Of a stretch of DNA of 64,000 bases, positions 11,943 through 21,123 are shown in pieces (positions within the stretch are counted from its first letter, which is position 1; the number at the start of each line of letters is the position of its first letter). The DNA lies in NCBI GenBank assembly GCA_029747015.1, contig JAKOGI010002255.1:62986-126985 (forward strand). Reading direction: 5' to 3'. The stretch is from Carnegiea gigantea. Taxonomy: Eukaryota; Streptophyta; Magnoliopsida; Caryophyllales; Cactaceae. The notes beneath the pieces were generated by a model. That model ran no database searches. It saw only the letters and a program-made list of their open reading frames with translations, and was not told the origin of the DNA. The translations under genes were made by a program, and so were the position numbers.

Positions 11943-12315
<373 letters not shown>

Positions 12316-13455
12316 TTAACCTCCTTTACACTTTAGCACTTTAATTTTACAGATTAAAGTTTGAGGTTTAGTACATAAGAATAAGGGTTTAGGGTTTTCA
12401 AGAGTCAGTGTTAGGGTTTGGGGTCTAGTGCTACAACTTAACTTCTGAAAGCCTTAAGTCTTAAGAATTAAGGTTTAGGGTTTACATTTACCTTTTGTGG
12501 TTTGGGGCTTGGTTTGTTGAATATACATGTCCGGATCTAACAAGAAAGTATTTAGGGTTTGGGGTTGAGCATTTAAGGATTGCCCAGAATCTTAAATGCT
12601 AAACCCTTTAACCTTAGATGATAAAAGCAAAACCCTAGATTGTTAAATCCTGACGCCTAAACCATGATATAAAGTTATAAATGCCAAACCCTTAAGCTTA
12701 AAAACTAAACCTAAAAGCCAATATCATAAAAACTAATTCCTAAATCTTAAATATTCATAACTTGCTATTCTATCCTAGAAAGTGGTAATCTACCTAAGTT
12801 AACCTAGGTATATGTATTTCCCCAATATTGTAGATCCAATTCATATGCACATACATATATGTAGACACATATGTATGTGTGTGTGTGTGTGTATGCTACT
12901 CAGGTATAATGAAGTTTTGTGTAGGAAGAGTAAAATGAGGTGATCAATAGGTCTAGTTTTAGTGATCAATAATAATAGCTTATCATAGACACATATTGAG
13001 AAAATTATATATACTAAACAACACAGATATAAACAATTGCCTCCAAGATAGTTTACAATGATATATGTTTTGCTTGAAACTTAGGGTTGAACAGTAAATC
13101 ATAAGTCTATATTAAACCCTAAACCTTACGCAATAATAAATGTTGAACCCTCTACACTAAATGTTAAAACAAACACGTGATGCTAAGCTCCTTGCCAAGT
13201 CAGCAAGATTAACCCGGCTTATTGACAAGGAGAATTGGGTTAGCATGTTAGAACAAGCTGGATTAGCCCTCTAAATTTTGCCTACCAAGTGCCTCATCAA
13301 ATTTTGCAATGCTAAACCATAAACGTTTAATGTTAGACCCTAGAATTGGATACTTGAACATTTAGCTCCAAACCCTAACCCGATTCAATATAAGCGTTTA
13401 AACTGAGGCCAATACAGTTACCTTACATCTTAAATGCTACATGTGTATGTATACA
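12316..13455. other. Decayed repeat DNA with telomere-like TTTAGGG motifs
   Basis: There is no gene signal. Scattered TTAGGGTTT, TTTAGGGTTTGGGG and, in the inverse sense, AAACCCTAAAC motifs occur over more than 1 kb in both orientations, embedded in diverged AT-rich sequence. Short CA/TG runs occur at about 12840-12895. They resemble degenerate plant telomere repeats, but no clean tandem array exists. Confidence 0.5.
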
Positions 13456-13640
13456 TACACACACCCAAGTCTCTGAATTATAATCAATGGTTTTAGGCTC
13501 TAAGTTGTATGGTAAACCTTATGCATGCTTCATTTTCTCAATATGATGTGCATAATAATATATTATCATATCTCAAAAAATATAATTGAGTTAACCCAGG
13601 TTATCCTACATAGGATTTCAAGTTAGCGCATGTGTGTTTG
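13456..13640 (+). repeat. Dispersed repeat R1, full copy
   Basis: It runs from CACCCAAGTCTCTGAATTAT through GGTAAACCTTATGCATGC and AATATATTATCATATC to GAGTTAACCCAGGTTATCC and GTTAGCGCAT, followed at once by a TG/TA microsatellite. Confidence 0.75.
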
Positions 13641-13693
13641 TGTATGTGTATATATATATACAAATATATATACATATATATATATAGATATAT

Positions 13694-13759
<66 letters not shown>

Positions 13760-13760
13760 C
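13641..13760. repeat. (TA)n(GT)n microsatellite between two R1 copies
   Basis: TA and TG runs with a few interruptions fill the gap between the R1 copy ending near 13640 and the next starting near 13755. Confidence 0.9.
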
Positions 13761-13925
13761 CTAGCCCTTGAATTACAATAAAAGTTTTTAGATTCTAAGT
13801 TTTAGAGTAAACCTTTTGTGTGCTTCATTTTCTTAGCATGTCGTATATAATAATATATTATCATATCCTAAAAAATATAATTGAGTTAACCCAACTTCTC
13901 CTGCATTCAGGTTAGCGCATATGCA
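13755..13925 (+). repeat. Dispersed repeat R1, second full copy
   Basis: This is the same series of blocks as at 13456-13640 (CCTAGCCCTTGAATTAC, TAGAGTAAACCTT, AATATATTATCATATCC, GAGTTAACCCA), ending in GGTTAGCGCAT. The two copies plus the intervening microsatellite form a direct tandem arrangement. Confidence 0.78.
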
Positions 13926-13938
13926 TGTGTGTGTGTGT

Positions 13939-13979
<41 letters not shown>

Positions 13980-14018
13980 TATACATATACATATACATAC
14001 GTAAATGCATATGCACAC
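13926..14018. repeat. (GT)n/(CA)n microsatellite
   Basis: A short TG run is followed by CA and ACATAT units, directly after the R1 end motif GTTAGCGCAT. Confidence 0.9.
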
Positions 14019-14128
14019 ACATACGCGTGCACACGGTGGGGGAGGGGAGATATCCATAAAAATTTACCTAGTTAACGATGGTTGTTCTGCACATACTTTT
14101 AGGATAACTTATATGGACAGATGCATAT

Positions 14129-14216
14129 AGTGCGTGTGTGTGTTTGTGTGTGTGTAAACATATATACATATATGCATACATGCATACATATATACATACA
14201 TACATACATACATACA

Positions 14217-14304
<88 letters not shown>

Positions 14305-14318
14305 GACACACACACACA
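14129..14318. repeat. Compound (GT)n, (CATA)n, (TA)n, (CA)n microsatellite
   Basis: GT units, then about eighteen CATA/TACA tetramers, then a TA run and a CA run. All open frames here are repeat translations. Confidence 0.95.
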
Positions 14319-14319
14319 C

Positions 14320-14460
14320 AAAAACCTAAAAACCTATAAGGGATAACATGGTTTAATTTAATTAGATTTTATGGGATATGATGATATATTATTATTATTA
14401 TACATACCATGTTGAGAAAATGAGGCGCACGTAAGGTTTATCCTAAACATTAATTGTCAT
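14320..14460 (-). repeat. Dispersed repeat R1, inverted degenerate copy
   Basis: Read on the minus strand it contains AAACCTTACGTGCGCCTCATTTTCTCAACATGGT-like blocks and the ATAATAATATATCATCATATCC segment seen in the forward copies. It again sits against a microsatellite. Confidence 0.6.
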
Positions 14461-15100
14461 TGGACAATTAGGATTTAGGTTTGAGAATAACTAATTCTTA
14501 AAGCCTAAAAACTTTTATTATAATTTAATGATTGGGGTTAAGGGTTTAGGGTTTAGGTCTATAGATGAGGTATTGATTTGGAGGTTCGCTTGTGCACTTT
14601 GTGATTTGGGAGTTGAGGTTTATAGTACATTTTGACATTCTGATTGTTTAAAAATTAAATGGTTAGGGTTCCCAAACATTTGTTATTTAGGATCACAGTT
14701 TAGGGTTTTAGGCTCCAGGGTTTGGTTTTAGGGTTAGGGTTAAAGGGCTTAGCATTTAAGATGTAATGTAAGAGTTTTGTGCTCAACTTAAACGTGATAC
14801 CCTAAATATTAACTCGTAATTCTACCCCATAGATTACAAAAACTTACCCTAAATATTAAATGCTAACTCAACCCTTAGATTACAAAGGCTTGCCCTAAAC
14901 ATTAGATGCTTATATTGAACTGGAATTAGGCTTAGGGTTAAATGCTCAAGTATCAAGTTTTCGGGCTTTAGATTAAATGTTAAGGGTTCAGCATATGCAC
15001 AATTTAGTGAGGGACTTGGCAAGGAAAATTTGGAGGGGTTAGCCAAGTTATCCTAATATACTAACCCAAGTTATCCTAGTGGTGAACTGATGTTAACCAT
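14461..15100. other. Decayed repeat DNA with TTAGGG motifs
   Basis: AT-rich sequence with several GGGTTTAGGGTTTAGG, GGTTTTAGGGTTAGGGTT and inverse ACCCTAAA motifs, best seen near 14530 and 14700-14745. No coding region is supported. Confidence 0.5.
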
Positions 15101-16540
15101 ATGCTGTATAAATTGACGAGTATAACATATATATGTTAACTTGAAAAATATGATATGAACAACCTGGGTTAGCTGAAGTAGATTTTCAGGAATACAGATA
15201 TACATTTTTTTATATTAAGCTTTTGGGTGGATTAAGGTTTAGAGATTAAAAGTCAGTCTTTAGGCACCATTGATATCTTATAAAATCAAATCATACAATA
15301 ACATATATAAACATCAGTATCTTATGAGTTATAATGTTAACTCACCACCACGGATTATATATTGATCATAAATTAGAGTTTTTTTCATATAATAAAAAAA
15401 AATTTAAAATTGCTAAAAACTAGCTCCAAATCTTTAGCTCCCCTCCTCCAAAAAAATACGTCCCCATCCTCTCTATAATTATTGCATTTCTTTTTTTCTG
15501 CTGGGTTGTAAATAATATATTTTAAGAATAGTTCAATGCTTTTTTTAAAAGAATTTAATAAAGAGAGAAGAAAAAGGAAATGCAAATAGCATGTCCCTCT
15601 AATTAGTTTAATTATAATAAAGCCTATCTATATACTTTTTTGAAAAAAAATCTAGCTATCTTGATTCAAGAAACAAAACCTATTTGCAATTGGAGGCTAA
15701 TGAATGAATTTATTCTATTTTAAAAATTGACTTAAATTAACCCAAGTAATTAAATTTACAGTTTGATGCTAACATATATCCATGGCTTTTAACTACTACA
15801 TGGGGCACAAGTATTTACGATTGAGGTTTAGGATTTAGGGTTTTGCCCTCTTGATTTAGTGTTTGGATTTTCATCATATATTTTTTTCATTCAAGTAAGA
15901 AATCACCAAAACTAAAAAAACAAAATTTTAAATGAATAATGTCAAATGATAATTTTATTTAAATTAGAGATTTATCTAAAGTCATATAACAAAACTTAAC
16001 AGTTTTTTTAACAGAAAAAAGTGAGTGTATTTATAGCAAGAGAAATGAATAACATGACTAAAATTCTTTGAAAAATATTACTCTATATTGTAAATATTTA
16101 ATTTTTCTATGTACATGATGAATTCTAACAAAATAATCTACTTTAAATGAGACAATATTGAATTGACATTTTTATTTACAATGAGAAAAAAATACAATTA
16201 GTAAAGAGTCAGGGAAGAAAGAGAAAGGGAATAGTAAAGGAGGAGAAAGAGCTGACCTCAACCATTTCGTCTATTCAAAGACAAATTAGTTCACTATCCC
16301 TCACTTTTCCTGCAGGCAGAGGCCTCCAAGAAATGGAAATAACACCTGCAAGAAAGAAAAGCTGAAAGTGAAAAGTTTTAATTGAGACAACACAATTAAG
16401 TAAATTTCTCTTGAATTATTTCCCGAACATATATATTAATCTGAAACGGTTTCTATGTTTAAAATAATTATGACATTGATTAGGGTCATTAAAAAAAAGT
16501 AGCCAATGGTTAATGATGCAAATCAGGACACTCCCAGACT
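15101..16540. other. AT-rich intergenic sequence, nothing recognised
   Basis: I see no gene, terminal inverted repeat or LTR. The longest open frames are short and of low-complexity composition. A purine-rich patch occurs at about 16200-16250. Confidence 0.5.
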
Positions 16541-16554
16541 AGTAATTGAGGTAT

Positions 16555-16770
16555 CTGTGAGGTCATCACTTGCACAAGGTGAGGATGGCCCTGTCCCACT
16601 CGAGAGGTCTGTACACCACTGCGTAGAATAATATAAACTTTCTTTTACCGACAGTCTTCTTGTCGAAAAGGGAGCGTGGACATGAATTACACACGGAAGT
16701 GCTCCTTGTTCTTAAAGGGCTTCTGTCAACTTTCCAGACGAGGCGCCAAGTTGGGGACCGCAATGGGTGA
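16555..16770 (-). pseudogene. Unassigned coding-like fragment on the minus strand
   Basis: The composition changes abruptly from AT-rich to balanced over about 210 bases. The minus strand stays open, with segments such as [11 protein letters not shown] and [18 protein letters not shown], until a stop at 16566. It is then cut by a microsatellite at 16768, much like the coding-like fragment at 1231. Its left edge (16540-16590) resembles 165-235. I do not recognise the protein. It could be part of the same ancestral gene as the fragments near 1.2-1.8 kb, or a piece carried by an unrecognised element. Confidence 0.3.
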
Positions 16771-16820
16771 TATATATATATATATAGATAGATAGATATA
16801 TATGTATATGTGTATGTATG

Positions 16821-16853
<33 letters not shown>

Positions 16854-16871
16854 GTATATGTCTATGTGTGT

Positions 16872-16957
<86 letters not shown>
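16768..16957. repeat. (TA)n/(GTATA)n microsatellite
   Basis: TA runs with GATA and TATG variants. The last base before the Helitron start is A at 16957. Confidence 0.93.
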
Positions 16958-16958
<1 letters not shown>

Positions 16959-17139
16959 CTATACTAATACATAATACTAATCTTTTAATAACTACTTTTT
17001 CGTAAATTCTCAGTAATTTGAACTTTTCATCCATCCAATTTACATAATAATAAATCGCAACAGTTGATTTTAACATCTCAACTACAAATAAATTAATCAT
17101 TTCATACCAACTACCTACCACGTACCCAAAACCTTCCAC

Positions 17140-17480
17140 ACACCTCTTTTCTTCTCTCTCTCTCTCCCCCCTGCTCCTCTATCTGTCCTCACCATCCTCA
17201 GAAAGCCACCCTACTCTCTCTCCCCCCTACCACTCTATCTATCCTCACCTACCCAGAAAGCCACCCTATTCCTCCCTGTTATCCTCTCTTCTCTATACTC
17301 ACCACACATTACCCCAGTTGATCAGCGGGTCGTCATCATCATCGATCGTTCATCCCCACCATCTTTTCATACAACCCATCTTCATCACCGACAAGATCAA
17401 CGATTCAGAAGAACCTTCTCAATCCAACGAAGCAGACTGATTTTCTGGGTCTGTGAAAGGAAGCATGCAGCGGCAAGAAG
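17140..17480 (+). other. CT-rich leader-like segment within the Helitron
   Basis: CTCTCTCC-rich blocks, including an imperfect duplication around CCCCCTGCTCCTCTATCTGTCCTCACC and CCCCCTACCACTCTATCTATCC, resemble a plant 5' untranslated region. Together with the exon fragment at 17984 this is consistent with capture of the front of a host gene. That is inference only. Confidence 0.35.
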
Positions 17481-17983
17481 AGAAACCTTAGCTTAGTGTA
17501 GATTAGAGTACTCTGGGATTTTGGGTTCAAGATTTCAATTTTCATCTTCATCTTCCCTTGTTTATTTCGATTTTCAGATCCGATTTGTAGTGCAAATGTT
17601 ATGTAATTGATTTTCATTTGGTAAAGTTTAAGATATTTGAGCTTGAAATCTTTCAGTTTTTTGGTGTGATTTTGAGTTTTCTCCCCTCCCTTTTTCTTTC
17701 TTTTCCTATTTATCATGTCTATTCTCGTGCTATCTTTTTTGATTTCGATTTTGATACTGCGGTGAAGGTTGTTAATTTCGTGCTTTTTTGGTCATCAATG
17801 ATTCGATTTCTTGGGTTTTCCTTTTTGGGTTATGGGATTCAATGTTTTAGTGATTTTCAGATCCACGGTAGAACACACCCGATCTGTGAATCTCAGCAAC
17901 TCGCATGACCTTTTCCAGTTGCTTATTCATTTTATCAAAGCTCTTGTGTAGGCTCACCCAATTTGCTTGGCTCTTGGACCACC

Positions 17984-18137
17984 TTCTCTGCCATGAAGAC
18001 CTTGGGCTTCACCGATGTCCAGATCGTGGCTGGAGAACCTTAAGTCTGACCCTATTACCGAGAGGACCTTTGGGTTGTTTAGGCCTCACTTTACACCAGA
18101 TTATGATACTGGTATTATGATGGGCCCTATAGCCAAG
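17984..18137 (+). pseudogene. Captured glucan endo-1,3-beta-glucosidase (GH17)-like exon fragment
   Basis: One frame reads FSAMKTLGFTDVQIVAGE, the strand that leads to the nucleophile region (normally followed by TGWPS) of plant GH17 enzymes. A shifted frame then reads ENLKSDPITERTFGLFRP and a YDTGI ending, the pattern of the C-terminal end of the GH17 catalytic domain (NLKPGP-SER-FGLF-YD-GI). Tens of residues that lie between these motifs in GH17 enzymes are missing, so the piece is an internally deleted, frameshifted fragment. It ends at CAAG/GTAAGG, a good splice donor. Capture of such fragments is typical of plant Helitrons. No functional enzyme can be made. Confidence 0.6.
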
Positions 18138-18299
18138 GTAAGGATTCATTTTATCTTTTTAGATTCTCAAGAATTTTAGTATGTGAAATCTAAAACTAAC
18201 ATGATGAGGGTTTTCATTCTTCTTTTATGGGGTTCAACATAATATACAATTGACTTTAATTTTTTTCCAAAAATAAATCTGATATTATATCCACCAGAC

Positions 18300-18720
18300 T
18301 CTTATGTCCTACAAACTTGCCGCCCACATCACCCCTACTCACTCACAAAGCAGAAACTACTCACAGCTCACTGTTTTCTCCTCATACAGCATTGTTTTTG
18401 GCTCTCACAAGACTGTCAACCCCCGCTTCCATCTCCTACACCATATGCAACTCATCAATTGGGTTATTAAACTCATATTTTCCAAGCGTTCTGATCTTCC
18501 CAGGTACACATAATTACATTGAAAAAACCTTACACCTTTAGATTTATACATAGCCAATCATGTAAAAATTTGTGGATCTTCCTAGGTAAATTTGTCAATT
18601 TAGTGATTGTATGATGTTTTGTATTTTTTTTGTTGCAGGTTACATTGGAGCTAATGTTCTTGAGCCTGTATTTCCACCTCAATCTCCTCCAACATTAGGT
18701 ATTGGTCTTCCAAAATTTGT
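18300..18720 (+). other. Further coding-like, possibly captured exons, unassigned
   Basis: A C-rich block (18300-18505) ends at a CCCAGGTACACA donor-like site. A TTGCAG acceptor-like site at 18639 precedes a short open piece reading GYIGANVLEPVFPPQSPP. The sequence is less AT-rich than its surroundings. I cannot assign a protein. Confidence 0.3.
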
Positions 18721-19214
18721 GGTCTATTCACACTAGGCTAATTATTGGTGTGAAAATCTATTGGGATAGGGTTTTGTTTGATACTTTTTGCTTCTGATGT
18801 TGATTATTTTATTTGATTAATGCTGTGAATTCTTGATTCTGGGTTTTAATCTTTTGAGGAAAATGGTTATTTGTTGGGCTTCAATTTATTCCCTTTTGAG
18901 GGAATTAAAATGGGTCACCTTTTGTTTTTTTTTTTTTTTAATCGTTAGGGGGTTGGGGGGGATGGGTTTGCTTGAGCATTTGCAGTAGGACTTTGGATGA
19001 ACTAGGACCAGCCAAGTTTAAGAGATTTGTGTGTTTGTAACTTTACTGGTTTTTGGCTATGTTGGAGGTAGTATGATGTAAGTAAGAGTGCAGGGCCCGA
19101 TCTTATTGCCAAGGATACAACAGAATCTGACGTAAACTTTGACCTAAAAGTGGCGCATTTTGGGTATTTCGACTAAAGATAAGTTATTATGTGGAAAGAA
19201 AGAACTTTCATCAA

Positions 19215-19690
19215 TTCAAATTTGCTGGATCTATAATTGCTTGAGGTTACCTCTAACCCTTCTGTTTAGTCCCCTTATCTTCCTCTGGCCACCAAACTTA
19301 GAATGTGATGAACTAGACATCCCGCTATCTTGTTGACCAAACCCAATTCCCAATAAATCCCATTTTTGGCATAGCAGCCTACAAATAAGGCTGGCCCACT
19401 CTATCGTGTGCTTTACTGACATCCAACTTCAGAATGCTCATTCAGCAACCATATGATTTATAATACTTCGAGATGCTTCGTGTCAAACACAATCACAACG
19501 TTGTATAGATTTAGGTAACTAGGAACAAAAGCATTTTGATTATATGCAAAAAAAATTTGGGCTGAATGAACTGGCATCCATTGGGCAAGATTTAGCCAAT
19601 AGTCTATTATAAAGCACCTTGCACAAAATTTTGCAGATGCTATTATAAAAAGCATTGTGTAAGTGAATTTGATGTGGGATAGTTGGAGAT
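19215..19690 (-). pseudogene. LINE (L1-type) reverse transcriptase relic, antisense in the Helitron
   Basis: On the minus strand, from about 19690 leftward, successive frames read NSICKILCKVLYNRL, YNQNAFVPSYL, then LKLDVSKAHDRV and KMGFIG. This is the order of plant non-LTR reverse transcriptases: KI-KVL-NRL, then QSAFV-GR, then LKLD-SKAYDRV-W, then MGF. Frameshifts separate the blocks. Only part of the domain remains, and the FADD catalytic motif is not visible. Either a LINE fragment inserted into the Helitron or the Helitron picked it up. Confidence 0.68.
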
Positions 19691-20490
19691 AACTGAGTAT
19701 AAATCTATGAAAATAACATTATGATCTCTTGCAAAATTGAGTAAAACTTCAACATTTAGTTCAAACTATTTTACTCAATTTGCTGTTAGAGTCTCCTGTT
19801 TTACACTTGATGCATTCAGTTAACATTGCTCTAGAAATAGACTTTGTAGAAATTTTAGTATGATATTTATTGAATGTGTGTTTCCCTTATTTTTCTGCAA
19901 CTATTTGTCGAATATCTCTCTTTTTATTTATTTATTCAATGTCTCTCTTAGCATGATTACGTTGATTTGTTAATTTTTACTGCTCACTTCTGTTTCATCT
20001 TCTTTTGAAATGGTATACATTGTATTTCCTTGAGGAGTTCATTTATTGTCTTAGTAACATTGTTTTATAACTTTTGCAATTCTACATTTGTTGTATGATG
20101 ATATCATTATCTTTTGCCTTAATCACAGTGTGAATTCTTCATTGGTGAGAAAAACCCTTACTTCAAATCTCGCTTTCGCATAGGATAATAAAGGCTAAAA
20201 ATTTCTAGAATGGAGATTTGAATCTTAAAAACATTGCTTGGCTTCAGAAATCGACCTGAAGTAGGCCGAGAATAGATAAGCAATCACAACTAAATTTGAA
20301 ACTTTTTAAAAAAGGAAGATTAGTGAAATTGCTTTCTATTTGTTAGAATTGTAACATGCTATGTTCATGTATTACATAGGTTCTAATAATGTATCCAGTT
20401 GGGTCTATAAAATGTTCTTATTTGTTTTAAATAGCCAGATTATTGTACGAGGCATTCCAACAAATTGTCATTTGTTCTCTAAATTTTCTA

Positions 20491-20858
20491 ATTTTTATTT
20501 TACAACATGAAGTTTAATTCTCTTGCTCGGTTTGGAGCAAAATTTTTTGTCCCAAAGAGGAATAGTAATTGGTTGCTGGGCTATAGATATTAACCAACAA
20601 AAGGGCATCTTTGTGCTAAATGTACAAATGTGGAAATAGTTTTAATTATTGTTCTTGCGAAGTTATGGGGAAATTTTTATTTTACAAGATGAAGTTTAGG
20701 TCTCTTGCTCGGTTTGGAGGAAATTTTATGTCATAAGGAGGAATAGTAATTGGTTGTTGGGCTATAGATATTAATCAACAAAAGCGCTTCTTTTTGCTAA
20801 ATGTACAACTGGAGAAATAGTTTTTAGTATTGTTCTTACTAAGTTATAGGGATTTTTG
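20491..20858 (+). repeat. 182-bp tandem duplication within the Helitron
   Basis: Two adjacent copies begin ATTTTTATTTTACAA at 20491 and 20673. They share GAAGTTTA, CTCTTGCTCGGTTTGGAG, GGAATAGTAATTGGTTG and GGGCTATAGATATTAA. Divergence is roughly one base in ten, so the duplication is not recent. Confidence 0.9.
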
Positions 20859-21098
20859 GTTTTTGTGCAAGAGCAATATCAATTATGGTTTAGTTTCATT
20901 TGGTATGTCAACTTATATAATCTTACGCAAATAGTTGTCATGCTACATGAGTCAATATGGCATGGGAATTGCATGAGTCAATGAAGTTGTGTCATCTTTT
21001 CAACGAGTCAATTATGTCTACAAGGATTCGATTATTACGTCAACAATATATACATATATATATATATATATATTCAAAATGTCTATTTTAACATATGT

Positions 21099-21111
21099 CG
21101 TGCAAAGCACG
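21099..21111 (+). terminator. Helitron 3' terminal hairpin
   Basis: CGTGC (21099-21103), AAA, GCACG (21107-21111) form a perfect 5-bp stem, 12 bases before the CTAA end. This is the standard replication-termination structure of Helitrons. Confidence 0.85.
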
Positions 21112-21123
21112 GGTCCAGACTAA

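Larger units (their letters stand above)
9803..11945. mobile_element. Non-autonomous hAT-like element
   Basis: The left end reads CAGGGGCGGAGCCACGG and continues TCGACCCCGCTT. The right end reads GACCCCGCTTGAATT then TTCTGGATTCGCCACTG. These are imperfect inverted termini of the common plant hAT type with CAGGGGCGGAGCCA ends and an inner ACCCCGCTT box. No transposase is present. Both flanks are (TA)n, so an 8-bp target duplication cannot be judged (TATCTATA on the left, TGTATATA on the right). Inside are a roughly 207-bp imperfect tandem duplication and a second nested element. The exact last base is uncertain by one or two positions. Confidence 0.75.
16958..21123 (+). mobile_element. Non-autonomous Helitron with captured sequence
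   Basis: The left end reads TCTATACTAATACATAATAC, a typical plant Helitron 5' terminus. The right end reads GGGTCCAGACTAA, with a perfect CGTGC-AAA-GCACG hairpin 12 bases before the end. The flanking bases are A (16957) and T (21124), as expected for insertion between A and T without target duplication. The 4166-bp interior has no Rep or helicase. It carries a glycosyl-hydrolase-17-like exon fragment, an antisense LINE reverse transcriptase relic and a tandem duplication. Its last 50 bases match the end of the decayed Rep-bearing Helitron at 30889, so the two belong to one family. Confidence 0.88.

Noticed and set aside
12383..14745. True interstitial telomere array
   Set aside because: The TTTAGGG-like motifs are not in uninterrupted tandem and occur in both orientations.
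17618..17908. 96-codon frame in the Helitron upstream of the glucanase-like fragment
   Set aside because: T-rich and phenylalanine-rich composition typical of an intron. No domain recognised.
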